64,000 bases of DNA from Saitoella complicata NRRL Y-17804 (GCF_001661265.1 NW_017566992.1:651514-715513); one strand, 5' to 3'. Positions 1 through 11,539 are shown, counted from the stretch's first letter. Numbers and translations: made by a program. Notes: generated by a model not told the origin, from the letters alone.

Positions 1-1986
1 TTGCAGATCAATTGGCTCAGTTAAGTCCATCGACCGCGCGCTGAAGATCCAGCACTGTCCACGGCGTCTGCGGTGATTGAGGATGGTGGAGATGATGGAT
101 GGATGGACGATTGCGGGATTGTAGAACTAGGGATCAGACAATCGGATTATAATGGGTGCACCTGCGTTGATTGCACGTGCACGTTTTTTTTAGGGTCCTG
201 ATGGTGACACACCCGTAAATCTTTGTACCACACCCCTGCGCTTGCAACCCCCCTGTGCGCTCAACCAGATTGAAGAGATCAAAGAAGAACAACCACAAAA
301 AAAGCATTAAATCAGCACACAACAATGCATCCTTCACCTGATGCCTCTTTCCCTACTAGGCAAGAGCTCATTGATTATGCTCAGGGTTAGGGTACCCTAC
401 CGACACCTGGTGAACTATGAGGGTTCCGATGCAGCCAAGATTTTATGGTGGTTATGGACAGTGATAGGTGCGTGGGAGTGTCAGGGATTTCTTTTGTACA
501 TATTACTCCTGTAAACAATAGTATCTTGTCTTATTTCTGCTCTGATCTCTTCAATTTGGGTGAGCGAAGCACGTCCGGGGGCAGGTTGCGGACGCGGTGG
601 CGCGGTATGATTAGGACCCTATTTTTACGGGGGAACAATGCATACACATACATATGAATAAAATATATTCCTAAACGCGCGCGACATTTTCTTTTTAGAA
701 GATGTGATTTAGTGCAAGGTTGCACGAGAACAGAACAACTCGAAAGCACAAGGGTCCTGTTCTTTCTTTGTGCTTAAATTGTGCTTTACCTCGACGCCAA
801 AAGCACACGCACTAGGTTTATATTGCTGTCTTCCGCTGTCGAAACAAACCGCAGCGCGTCCTGCAGCTTCCCGAGTGTGTATGTCTCACGCTATGTTTCA
901 TGCAACGTCCGACCATTTATAGCATTCACCCCGTTACAATCTCACGCAACTGATGTATGCTTGCCGACAAACAGTCCATGTAAAAGTCCGCGAATGCTAC
1001 CTCATAAAGCGGCTGCAAGGCTTAAGCTCGGACGATGAGGAGAAGCCTACAAACTTCATAACCACCGGATTCGCTACCTGGACGGCTCGCTCACCGTCTC
1101 AGGGTGCAGTTGAGTGCCGCCCCATCACTGATCTTTGGATCGGGCCATGTGCAATCCAGACTTGCCTACGTTTCGCAAAAGGAAGAGAAGTGAATATAAG
1201 GCTTCCATGGTACATTGCGTGCCGCACTGCGTGTTGCTAATTTAAAACAACCCCAGTCGCCGAAATAAGCTCAGGCCCATCCTTGCACACCGGCACCCCC
1301 GCCTTAGGGCAGTCGCCGCACTCGTTAATGAGAATGTGACGTCAAGACCGGCATTACTCTTGCTTGGAAAAGAAGGCCATTTGACGAGCTGCAGTAATTG
1401 GTTCGATTTGCAGGGTAACACTGGGCCCTCATGATCGCTGTCGATACGCTTCGACATCGACTGCAATGCGACCAGCCAGCACTTCCGATCGACTGCCGAG
1501 ATATTCCACGGTACTGACTGTCTCATTGGTACCAAGGAAAGCATTTGTGGCGTACGTCAGTTCCAGGCTTCTCTCGGCGTTCGAACACTGCCAAATATCT
1601 TCCAGTGACTTCTTCAGCGCGTTCAAATACAATACCTTACCCGTGTAGCAGCAAAGGAGATCTACTCCCTTCACTTCTGTCTCGCGCGCGCACGTCACGT
1701 CTTTGAGGACGTCGGCGAGCTTTCTCGGCAAAAGCCTGAGGCTTCTCGGCCTTTCTGCAGTTCTAGTCTTCGAAGGTCCGGAATTCGAAGAGATCTTCAT
1801 TCACGGACTAACCTTCGATAGGGCTTACCTGCTGTCATCGCATCATCTCTGTCCCCGAAGGGTAATAAAACGAAAATCAAGAACGGTTGGCGTGGACCTT
1901 CGGACAGCTGAAAAGAACCTGTCGCCCACCGTCTGAGGAGCTCTGGCATCTCAGACGTTGTTTGCAAAGGTCGATAACTTAAATCT
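1..1986. other. Gene-poor leader region
   Basis: No convincing gene is seen in these 2 kb. The best open frame is a minus-strand stretch at 1429-1800 (123 codons), which lacks a recognisable domain and is overlapped by another minus-strand frame at 1242-1544. The stretch also holds a degenerate inverted repeat (about 175-305 against 530-630). The last few hundred bases are presumably the promoter and leader of the HSF gene that starts at 1987. Confidence 0.5.
175..630. repeat. Degenerate inverted repeat pair
   Basis: The minus strand of about 175-305 and the plus strand of about 530-630 share a diverged sequence. Both contain a 'tgatctcttcaat' block followed by a G-rich tract and a 'aggaccct' block. 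Both can be read as short frames starting DLFNL.ER and ending IRTL. They look like two old copies of one repeat in opposite orientation about 230 bp apart. The family is not recognised. Confidence 0.45.
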
Positions 1987-3926
1987 ATGCACCCCCATCA
2001 GCAACAAAGGTTTGATCCGATTACACCTCCAAGAAGAGACGATCCTCGCCGTCGCGCAGCGGAGGAAATACTGCACACCCCAATTGCTACTTCCTCTATG
2101 CGTACCACGCAGCAGCTCTTCGGTGATCCTTCTACGTCGCAACAATGGTCCAGTGCAGGTCACTGGCAGGGTAAAATGCTGCCGCCGCCTCAACAAGCTA
2201 CCGTGGGTCCTTACCCTCCCTCGACTCCTCCGGTAGTAGCATCGCGTCACGACGTCATTTCCGGTGCCGGCGTGAGTGTGCAGTCTACGCCCTCCCGTGG
2301 ACGCCGCCCATCCCTCACTTACTTCAAATCATCGCCCACCTCTCCGACTCGCAGTGAAGATGAGAGCGTTTCATCCAGTCCTAGTCACACCAGGACGGGT
2401 TCTCAGCCTCCTGGCCAGACAGGCTCTGGTGACCGACAAAAGCGAAGCAACACAACTACTGGAGGTACAGGTGGGAGTACTGCGACCTTTGTGAAGAGGC
2501 TTTACTCGATGCTCAACGATTCCAGTGCTTCGCAATGCTCTTGGTAAGAGATCTTCGCAGTACTAAATTGAGATTATGGACTGATCGCAACCTAGGAATG
2601 TGCGTACCGTCTATCTAGCCGGGCAGGATTACTTCTAACAAGTTACACAGCCGTCTGGAACCTCTTTCTATGTCACCACTGTGAGCGACTTCTCCCGCGA
2701 CGTCCTCCCTCGCTATTTCAAACACCAAAACTTTACAAGTTTCGTGCGCCAACTGAATCTTTACGGTTTTCACAAGTGTACGCCTTTGCCATCTCAGATT
2801 TCCATAATTCTCTTGAATGCTTATCTGAATGGTAGCGAATCGTACCTACCGTGGGTCCAAGTCTGCTCAGCGCAACCCGCAGAACGAAGTGTGGGAATTT
2901 CAGCACTCTCGGTTCATGCGCGACCGCCCTGGTGAGTGGGCAGAGTACGATTTGAGTTTCTCTCTGACACTTCTTATAGATCTGATTGAGACAATGAAAA
3001 GAAACGACCACACCAGAGAGGATCCTTTCATGAATGGTCCACAGATGGAATTTTCGGGTCGCTTGCTGGCCATGCAAGAGTCTCAGACAGAGCTCATGCG
3101 TGAAGTGAGGTCACTACGTGGTAATGTGGCGGATTTGAGCAGAACTGTCGCCGAGGTTGGAGTGAGACAGCAAGAGTTGGAATCTATTGCTTTGAGACTC
3201 GTGCACAGTCGCACGGAGCTCGAGGGCAGGCTGGACCAGGCCCAGCGTGAGAATGTACTCGCCCAGCAATGGCAGCAGAACCTTCGCCTTTCGGAAACGA
3301 GTGGACAGGCTAGTACCAGTGCGCAACACGTCGGTTACGACAACTCCGGGTTACGTCGACCGTTTGGCATGCAGAGTGATGAACCACGCTGGGATGTTGG
3401 GCAGCACTCGCCTTTATCATTCTACTCTGGCGGGCCCGTGTCGTCAACTCCGCTGTCGGTAAGCTTCGACCGACCGGCGCCACAACTCTTACCTGCCCCT
3501 ACTTTCAGCCGTGAAGCGCCTCAAAGGACTGGATCATTCCCTTTCCCTTCCTCTGTTCCCAGTGGACTCTCGTCAGAGCATTCTACTCTCAATGCTCCAG
3601 CTGGAACGTCGGGAGGTGCCTGGGCTCCTGGCAATGCTATGGCTTCACATTCCTCATACGTCGCTCAGTCGACTGGTCAGCCAAGTATTCTGGCCCACCA
3701 ACGCACGAGCTCACTACCTAGTGGTACAAGTTACTCTCAAGGCTATGCGTCCGAGCTGCGTAAACCGCAGATGTTCCCTCTACAGGCTGATCCTTCCACT
3801 CAAACGCCAGGCAGTCGTGCTGCTGGTCAGCACCAGGGGCAGCAGGTGGCAGAAGGAAGTTCAGACGATGATGATAACGAGGAAGAGGAAGAGGAGGAAG
3901 ATGACGAAAACGAAGGCGAAAAGTGA
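1987..3926 (+). CDS. HSF-type DNA-binding transcription factor
   Basis: Nuclear heat-shock-factor-type regulator that would bind nGAAn elements as a trimer. Exons read as 1987-2543, 2596-2599, 2651-2777, 2836-2931 and 2980-3926, giving 576 aa. The winged-helix domain (about residues 166-265) shows [37 protein letters not shown] and a final [13 protein letters not shown]. The HSF-typical W and the WNPSGTSF turn are only restored if a 4-nt exon (GAAT) is spliced in. A heptad-rich segment after the domain fits the HR-A/B trimerisation coil, then comes a Ser/Pro/Gln-rich activation-type region, and the protein ends in a long Asp/Glu tract. Intron 4 is 48 nt with no stop, so retention would insert 16 residues. 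The N-terminal 165 residues are disordered. It could be Hsf1 or a paralogous HSF-like factor. Confidence 0.9.
2596..2599 (+). other. 4-nt micro-exon inside HSF domain
   Basis: The bases GAAT are flanked by 'ctag' upstream and 'gtgcgt' downstream. Splicing exon 1 (ending TG at 2543) to GAAT and then to CCG at 2651 gives TGG AAT CCG, restoring W-N-P-S-G in the HSF fold. Direct splicing of 2543 to 2651 shifts the frame. The flanking introns are 52 and 51 nt. The second has a good branch point (ttctaac) before its 'acag'. Confidence 0.75.
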
Positions 3927-4290
3927 CGACTGCTGGACAGGACGTCTTATTCGCGGGTCGAGTAGGCTTTGCCAACTCGAGGGAACTTGCTGGTCAAGTT
4001 TCTCTTCGTCTTTATACCAATGGAATCAGATAAATCGCATATCTCTCGGGTTTACCGTTGTGATGGAATTAAGAAGGGCCTCTGCACTTGCGCACTTGAG
4101 CACAGCCTGAATTTGTGTGCATCCCGACGCGTCTTGTGAGACAAACACGTACATACACCGCGCCTATCAGCTGTTTGCCATCCTAAACCCTTCTGCAGTC
4201 AACACTCCAACAGGGGATATCCAACAGTCTGTACAGCCTGTGAACAGCCAACAAGTCCCTGTGGTAACCCGACACCAGGTCTTCCTAGGG
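3927..4290. other. Downstream region of HSF gene
   Basis: This holds the 3' flank of the HSF gene and no supportable gene. It ends at the left end of the TIR element. Confidence 0.5.
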
Positions 4291-4313
4291 TCGTGAGAAT
4301 CATGGATTACAAA

Positions 4314-4355
4314 ATTCCGTTCAATTCACGATCGAAATCGTGGATTGAACGGAAT
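4314..4355. repeat. Terminal hairpin in left TIR
   Basis: A 19-bp stem with one mismatch closes on a cgaa loop: attccgttcaat..cacgat pairs with atcgtg..attgaacggaat. It lies just inside the left end of the TIR element. Confidence 0.85.
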
Positions 4356-4377
4356 CGCCAGCAGCTTGAATATCCAA

Positions 4378-4590
4378 AGCATACAGGTGTTATTTGCGCA
4401 ATTTCTGAGGTAACGTGCTGCGAATTTTTCTCTGGCAGTGATCCATGATTTTATCTGGAGGTATAAGCCACGATTTTGTCTGGGATTTCTGCCAGGATGG
4501 TAATACACAATGATCTGTGTAATCCATCTGTAAATCCAGAGTAAGCGACAATTTTTGACATGGATTACGCACTTGCCTAGGAGAAATCCT
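4378..4590 (+). repeat. Left arm of internal inverted repeat
   Basis: The arm begins gcatacaggtgttat and includes cagtgatccatgattttatc. Its reverse complement recurs at about 5020-5241. The outer 100 bp and the inner ttttgacatggattacgcac block are the best conserved parts. Together the arms form a large foldback with a 430-bp spacer, possibly a nested element. Confidence 0.75.
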
Positions 4591-5019
4591 GTTTAATCCA
4601 TAATCTTTCAGTTTGTAGGGCTAGATACTCTTACAACAGACGTCGATTGCCGCGCTTGGACCGGGTACCCAACCCAACGGTGGCCGGGGCAGCCTCACTT
4701 CGGTACCGGTCTCTCAAGAGTCCGTACGTGTCTGCCCATTTTTTCATACTCAGCTACACTAGTCCTAGACCATACCTGTATGTAGGATTGCACACACACT
4801 ACGATTATGATTTTTGTTCTTCAATTTATTCCTGGCACAGAGGACGTACAAAGAAGAATACGAGAAGATTTCGAGGAGGATGACACATTGGCGCGAATGG
4901 CGAGTAGTGTGCGTCACATAGATTCACATACGCGTTTCTTCCGCTTCTTGTCTGACAATTGCTGTTCCAAATAACCCTACAGAAGTAAACCATCGTGGAT
5001 TAAGCCCGAGTTGTTTTAG

Positions 5020-5241
5020 GCAAGTGCGTAATCCATGTCAAAATCGTAAATTGGTTTGGAATTAGTCATGGGTTATGCCTTTCCTCGTGGATTAGAATCC
5101 CGCCGTAATCATAAACACATTTGTGGACTAAGCCCAATAGCAATGTCATGGATTATAATCCCAGATAAAATCATGGATCACTGCCAGAGAGAAAGTCGCA
5201 GCAGATTACCTCAGAAACTGCGAAAATAACACCTGTATGCC
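5020..5241 (-). repeat. Right arm of internal inverted repeat
   Basis: This is the reverse-complement partner of 4378-4590. Its outer end carries aacacctgtatgc and its inner end the gcgtaatccatgtcaaaa block. The middle of the arm has diverged more than the two ends. Confidence 0.75.
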
Positions 5242-6534
5242 TAAAAACCCGAAAGCTTGCGATGAGCCATTGCTTTCATGTATTTAAAGCCAGAAAGGCC
5301 TCCTGATATATGATACATGATCAACACAAAAGATGTCATGTATGTGTCATGTACATGTTATAATTGCATCGTCGAGTTCATTGATAGTTATGATGTAGTG
5401 CATGACTGTGTTGTGGCTGGGCAGCAAAGTGCACGTGTGTATGTATATGACCTCCTCACCTCTTTGAAATGTTTTAAAATTTCCCAGTGCCTACATATAT
5501 TCATGAGCAGCAACGATTAAGCAAGAGAAGGTATGGCTTATATTTCCTTGTACATGAATGAGCCTGTGCTAACATCCTAGGCCACAGGCTATGTTTACTG
5601 CTACTAGCTATGAGAACTCTTAAGATGTTTTTAGGACATTCCCTGACAAAATCTGGGATTAAGCCCAATCTTATTGTGAATTATCCAGAATCAGATCAGG
5701 GAGTATACCAAAGATAATTGTGGATTGATCATGGATCATGCGTAATCTCATCAAGAAATCTCAAGTCAACTCAAGTCAATGTTTGGATTCCGTCATCCAG
5801 GAAATTACCGTGATTTCCTTTCACCAAAAGATGCATCAAATTTGACCAAGCAATCCATGATCTCGCGAAGGTAGGATGAGTTTCCGTGGTTGTAATGAAC
5901 GCCGAAATTATGGAGAAATTATCAAGAAAATTCCATATAGTTAACGGCAAGACCCGTGAAGATGTACATGTATTCACGATCAGCGAAACTGCATCCAGTT
6001 CCTGCAGCTGGGGAGATAAATTGAATCATTCTCTTGGTTGTGAAGAGAGAAACACTGATTGTAGCCAAGTACGCGGTGTTCTATTTGTACGGTTGCGGTG
6101 AACCAGGCTGCAATTATCTGTCCGTGATGAGCAACCAGGTCGCCAGAAACCTAAGAACAATTGCTGTAGAGACTTCGAGATGTCGAGCTGCTCATCAACC
6201 CTATGATTGTCGAAATTTTGGATTAAACCCAAACCTACTTAGCTGCGCGTAATTCGTGTCACATTGCCTGGTTTTATCTGGGATGAGACATGGATTACGC
6301 GCATCGTCATGTGGATTTCCATAGTTGCTAATGTAAATTTTCCACGCAGGGAGTCCCTGTTTCCAGGCAGCGGGTCTTCCTAGTTCACCGACGATGATTT
6401 CAATCACGGATAGCATCATGGATTAAGCGGACTAAAATAATGGCTGGGTTCCCGAAACCCAGAACACGATCATGGATTAATCCACGATCAAAAATCAGGG
6501 ATCAAACGGAATTTTTTAATTCGTATCTCACGAA

Positions 6535-7439
6535 CGTAGGGCAACATCCTGTATACAATCATGCATCCCAATCTTGAGATCTCCCTCCTCTCCACCCCAG
6601 AATGTGTGACGGTCTCCTGGGTGTACATGATAATGTTACCCTACAAGACCCCCAAATTCTACCAAACACGATTATAAAACCCGAATAAAATTATCTAGTA
6701 TCACGAATAGAGTTATTTGAGTTAGTGAGATATTCTGGGCACAATCTGGATTGACAATTCGTCTTGAAAGTAGAATTTCTTATACGATTTACCAACACTA
6801 CACTGTTATACTATTCTACCTCATGACTGCACACTGCACAGACGTGACGTTCATTGGTCCCATCTATCACAGGTCATCAATCTAGGCCCATTGAGATTAT
6901 TATGAGATTCAAGCGATACCCACAGCAGTTGACGGTACAGCCATTTCCAAATGTAAATGCCTGTTCCACCAGCAAGCAGCAGTTCCGCCTGGGTTCTACT
7001 CACCCGAATAAGAGGAGACATCAAGCAAGAGTGTCGAGATTGAACAACCATCATGTTAACCTTTCAGCAACAGCGATCATGTGCCCAGTTTGGGTTGAGA
7101 AGATACAAGCCATAGCATCGGGAGAACAGACGGTCAGGGTTAGGGTTAAGGAAGAGAGCCAGGGATTGGTACATCGATAGGAGAGGACCAAGAAGGCGTA
7201 GGATTCGATGCTTTCGTCAGTCAGTCGTGAGACACCCAGGGAGATTGAGACGTTGATGGTGGTGGGTTCCTGGTTGGTGCTGAGGACTTGGTAAAATTTG
7301 CCAGCGCATCAGCGCATTAGCGCTTGTGCTTACATGTCACTCTCAAGAGGCGCAGGCCGAAAAACCGCCACCAAAGACCATTGATCCTCGAAGACCGTCC
7401 TCCCTCGAAGACCCTCGACCATTGATCCTCAATCTCTTT
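6535..7439. other. Intergenic, no gene seen
   Basis: AT-rich, stop-rich sequence without a supportable gene. It contains a short telomere-like run, agggttagggttaagg, near 7138, and nothing else recognisable. Confidence 0.5.
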
Positions 7440-7665
7440 TTTATTGATGTGGGATATCTTATTCTCCTGGAACGAATATCATTCCAGGCCAAATAAGGTA
7501 TTCGTGTACCATGAATTGGAATTCCACTCTACCTGAATACTTTCCCACTTTATTCGTGTTTTTCGTATAGTCGAACGACTTATTCGAGTGCTTTTGCTGA
7601 AAGTGGAATATGTTATTCCATATTTGTGCAATCACGAATCAGGTATTCGTGACAGTCGAATTCGG
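7440..7665. repeat. Subterminal repeat/hairpin region
   Basis: The motif tattcgtg and variants recur several times. Small hairpins are visible, for example ctggaa..ttccag and tggaata..tattcca. The region directly adjoins the 3' end of the Tnp2-like remnant, so it is probably that transposon's subterminal region. The outer terminus was not found. Confidence 0.4.
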
Positions 7666-8972
7666 GGGGCTCGTAGGGTTAGCAGCACGGGTCTTGCCCC
7701 TCTTCCTCTGACTTGCATGGGATCCCACCATACCTCTGCCATTGCATATCTGGAAGCGCTTGTACGCGAAAGTCCATACAGGGACGTCGCGAAGTCTTGT
7801 TGACCTGTCTGTCTTCTGCAAGTATTCAAGGAGGTAGTGACGGGCTTCACCGCTAAGGCTGACTCGCTTTTCTGGGGCCATGAGCCATCCCCCTGGCGTT
7901 TCATGTTGGGATCGGTGTGCTAGATCATGGGATATCATGATGGAGTTGAAATCGGATGATGTTTGTCGAAGCAATTGGAAGAGCTTGAGCTGCTCCCCAA
8001 GGAACACGGCTTTAGCGAGACTTGTATTCATTTCCACCTTAGATTTCGCCTCTGGAACAACCACACCACAGAGGCGTTCCATTGCGAAGGCCCAGAAAAC
8101 CCAAGCTGTACCAAGCCATTCAAAACAATCTGCGATGTGTAACAACACATGAATAGAGACGGTCAGACCCGGAGTCAATTCTAGTCATTTGTGTACACCG
8201 CACACAAGGTCTCCCAGTTAGACAAGTACTCCTCAGGCAGTCTCCCATCCAAAAACGGGACAGGAAATAAGCTCAACCAGTGAGACCATTCAGTAGCCAG
8301 AAAATCTGCCGAGTTCTTGGCAATGTTCCTTGGAGCGCGACCAAATAAGCCTGGGATACTTCTCCTGCATCCCTTCATATCCTCTCCGATCTGCTCGAGT
8401 ATCTTTGGCGGAAGCACCTAGGGATCCTTCACCCTAGTCTTCTTTGTTTGACGAGGATGGTGAGGAGGCGGAGCACGTTGCTGTGTATGTGTGTACGTAG
8501 CCTGAGTAACACGAGTAGCCTGAGAAGCTTGAGTTGCAGGCGATGGGGGAACTACAATATATGTGTCCGGGGGATCAGCGTCCAGACCTTTGGGTTGTAG
8601 CGGGCCTGTCGGTCTCACACCCTCTTCAGCTGCCAGTCTGTCATGTGCAGGTGCATGCGGCCCAGGCGGAAGTTTGTCATCCCATAGATTAAAGAGCAGG
8701 TAACATGGGTTATCACAAATAAGGTGCATGACGTCAATGCCAAAACTCATGGGCCAATGGAGAGTGGGGAGGCTGTGCAGAACTCCAAACCCAGAAAGAC
8801 CTGTCAATGTGGGCAACCTGTCATGGTTCACCTGAGCAATGTTGAGCATGTCGGCTTTCATTCCCTTGCGCATGGGAACACCACCCATGTCCCATTCACG
8901 GTTTTCCCACCGTTCAGGAGCTCTAGGCCTATTCGAACAAGGGCTGTAAGGGTAGTTAGCTGTGGTTCGCAC
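7640..8972 (-). mobile_element. Decayed Tnp2-type (CACTA-like) transposase
   Basis: Three consecutive minus-strand blocks match the order of a fungal Tnp2/Transposase_21-type transposase. The first (8972-8421) has LPTLHWPMSFGIDVMHLI, followed by a low-complexity proline/threonine tail. The second (8417-8184) has IPGLFGRAPRNIAK and TEWSHWLSLFPVPFLDGRLP. The third (8178-7642) has IHVLLHIAD followed by WVFWAFAMERLCG. Blocks one and two are in the same frame, separated by a TAG at 8418-8420. Blocks two and three are in different frames, with a shift near 8185. The N-terminal half of a full-length transposase is missing, so this is a dead fragment. Insertions of this class are plain DNA transposons. 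Confidence 0.7.
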
Positions 8973-9951
8973 TGCTCACACGGGCGCCTGTGAACTCACA
9001 AAGCCAGCACAGAGACTTTCCTTTTGGCCCTAAGAAGAGGATTCTGACTTGGACCTTCCGAACATCACCCCCCACCAATCTTCGACTCCACAACAGTCTT
9101 CAACTGGAGTTACTGAGGCTGCGACAGGCATGGGCTGCCTTCAACTCACGACCTCACAGCAGAAGGAAGGCCATGCCAACAGGCGTGATTGTGATTCTGT
9201 GAGAAGCAGTTCTTGAACAAGTTGCTCTTGTGAAGAAGAGGCTTGCATGCAGAATACAACAAGATCAGATCAGCAAGGAATCCTTTCATATGGCCGAAGA
9301 GGCTGAGCAGAAGGCTGCCAAAGCCGCACACAAACACTTCAAACTTGTGTCTTCTAGTTCTCCCTCTTCTCTTTCTGAGCCAATCGTTATCCCTTCCTCT
9401 AACAAACTTGCCTCCGACACAATGATTCTTCCTTCTTCCTTCCGTGTCTCTGGGCAGGGTACATAGAAGCCTTTGAAGAAGGACAAGGATCAGTCTAGGT
9501 CGGGCGGTAAGGTATTGAAACAGAAGAAGGAGAAGCCTGCAAAGCCCGTTGAGAAATCCAAGGGGAGTAAGGAGACGGCAAGGGGCCAAGTTGAGAGCGA
9601 GACCGACCATGCCAGTCTGTTGCAGTTCACTCCAATGCGTCTGGTGGTATCGTGAATTATGCATCGAGGGCAACATTGATTCAACAACATCACTACACAT
9701 ATACAATGGGAGGAGAGATGAACCGATTCAAGAATATTGAACTTAGCATACACAATGGGTTCAGTTCGCACGATCACGCGCACCCCGCCAATCGTCATGT
9801 GGTCCACGTGGGGCGCATGGGATCTGCATATGGCTTTTCGCATCCGCTCGATATCCGCGTCGAGATTACGCCGAGTCCGAAGGAATACATTCTGGCAGCT
9901 GAGCATCTGAGAGCTTCAACAGACAAGGTAGCTTCTGCTTGATCGTTCGTC
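8973..9951. other. ORF debris and promoter of membrane protein gene
   Basis: Plus-strand frames at about 9230-9466 (EEAEQKAAKAAHKHF, Ser-rich) and 9473-9655 (Lys-rich, KKEKPAKPVEKSKGSKE) lie in one broken stretch next to the Tnp2 remnant. They may be a relic of a transposon accessory ORF, but the family is not recognised. The last 300 bases probably carry the promoter of the gene starting at 9952. Confidence 0.35.
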
Positions 9952-11303
9952 ATGGCGTTCTCTGGTCAGGGTATGCGTTGTTTCCTAGACCGAGGTGATC
10001 TCGTCGCTGATCAGTTTGTTTAGGTGCTGTCGGCATCACCTACTTCATCCTCTACGCGATCAGCCTTGGGTTCACTTTGTACAACCTTTCGAAGCATGGT
10101 ATTCACAAGGTCGGGTATGCAAACCGTCGCAGACCGTGGTCTTGGGTTTCGTTGTACTGCGTCACCCGTTTCATAGGCGTGCTCTTCTCCGTTGATGTGG
10201 GTACCCGTTTCGTAACAAACAGATCGTTCGTGCCGGCTAACTTTGACCCTTACAGGTCGCACGAGACCTCAACCACCAGACGAGTGCCTCGGTCTTCGAC
10301 TTCTTCTATATCGTCTCCTTCTTGTTCTTAATTGTCGCCGTATATGAGTTTATTCAGCAATGGTGCGTCCTTTCCTACTACCACACGCCTCCATCTAATC
10401 GCTGAAGTTTTCTAGGTGCACCTTTGCATATAAGGCTCATCTCATCAACAACCCCATCATCGCTGCCGATCCGGCCAAAATTCCGATGACAAGGGCAAGA
10501 CAGGTGCTCCCTTACGTTTTCTGGCCATGGTGTGCCGTCACGTTTATCGTACGTCTCTGCGATTTTGTCCGTTAAATCAAGGCTAACGTTATATGCAGCT
10601 CATGATTGCTGGCAACTCGTTCGGAAAGATGTCTCAGGGCTACAAGAATGAGGTCCTGTCTCCCCAGCTCCACACTGTTTCTTTCCTGTACCTCCCGATC
10701 ATCATCATCCCCTACGTTATCCTCTACGTATCGGGGCGTACGTTCCAGGCCCCTAAGGGCTATCCGTACCTTTCTCTTCTGCCGATGCTACCCATGCTGC
10801 TGATGAAGGTTGCGTATGTCATTGTCTCGTCGTTCTCCTACATGGTCAACCCACTTTCGCCCACCAATAACCCTGCATACACGGGGCTGCTTGGGTTGCT
10901 GTTGGAGTTCTGTGTTCTGGTCTTGATTCAAATCCGCGGTCTGGCGATGGCCCCGTTGAAGGAGATCCTGCCGGAGACCGACGAGGAGAGGGGGATCAAG
11001 AAGCCGAAACCCAAGGCCAAGGTTCGCTCCTCGGAAACGACCAGGACGAAGAGTAACGAGATCAAGATGATCAAAATTGAGGCGCGCAGGTTGAACTCTG
11101 GGATGACTCAGGCTTCTGGGTCCAGCACCACGTCAACGGATGAGATCACCGTGGTTGATGAGAAAGGTCAGGAGACACTCGAAGGACCTACCAATGCCGA
11201 CGGGACTCACATTTCACTCATGGACATCGCCACGCACAAAGTGGAGCGTCCCGAAAGCCACTCCAAGCCCAAGGCTCGCATCCCCATGATTGAGTTGGCA
11301 TAA
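9952..11303 (+). CDS. Polytopic membrane protein, function unknown
   Basis: Five exons (9952-9970, 10024-10196, 10256-10362, 10416-10548, 10599-11303) give 378 aa. About seven hydrophobic segments are visible, among them ITYFILYAISLGFTLY, FFYIVSFLFLIVAVY, FLYLPIIIIPYVILYV and LLGLLLEFCVLVLIQI. The arrangement resembles fungal seven-helix proteins of unknown function (DUF7702/RTA1-like in shape), but no diagnostic motif was recognised. The C-terminal 100 residues are cytosol-like, with Lys-rich (KKPKPKAKVR) and Ser/Thr-rich stretches. Splice sites are regular, and the start is set by the first exon MAFSGQ, which joins in phase to the first membrane segment. A transport or receptor role is not claimed. 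Confidence 0.8.
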
Positions 11304-11539
11304 GGTTGCGGCTGTTTTTTTTCCCTCGTTTAAGGTTCGAGCACGGTGTTACAGGGGTTCTATTCGTTTTCAGGTCTTCGTCTGTTCAGCAGCATTTACG
11401 GTCTGCACTTTCTAATAATAAGAAATCTTTTATTTTTAATTCGAACTGCATGCCCTGGCTTAGCGCTGCATACTCTACGTACGGCCGGGGTGCTTTGGAT
11501 TTCGAGATTCAAAGTCAATCACAGCAAACGGCAGCAAAC

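Larger units (their letters stand above)
4291..6534. mobile_element. Non-autonomous TIR DNA element, about 2.2 kb
   Basis: The two ends are imperfect inverted repeats. The left end starts tcgtgaga and continues to aaaattccgtt. The right end reads the same in reverse complement, with about 40 bp recognisable. Inside, the word tggatta/taatcca, often extended to tggattaagccc, recurs about twenty times on both strands, which resembles transposase-binding subterminal repeats. No coding frame of note is present, so the element would depend on a transposase made elsewhere. Exact ends are uncertain because the flanks (ctaggg on the left, acgtaggg on the right) could belong to the TIR or to a target duplication. 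The superfamily is not assigned. Confidence 0.65.

Noticed and set aside
1429-1800. 123-codon minus-strand ORF
   Set aside because: Composition is plausible, but there is no domain, no good start or splice context, and a competing frame overlaps it. Kept only as a note in the leader region.
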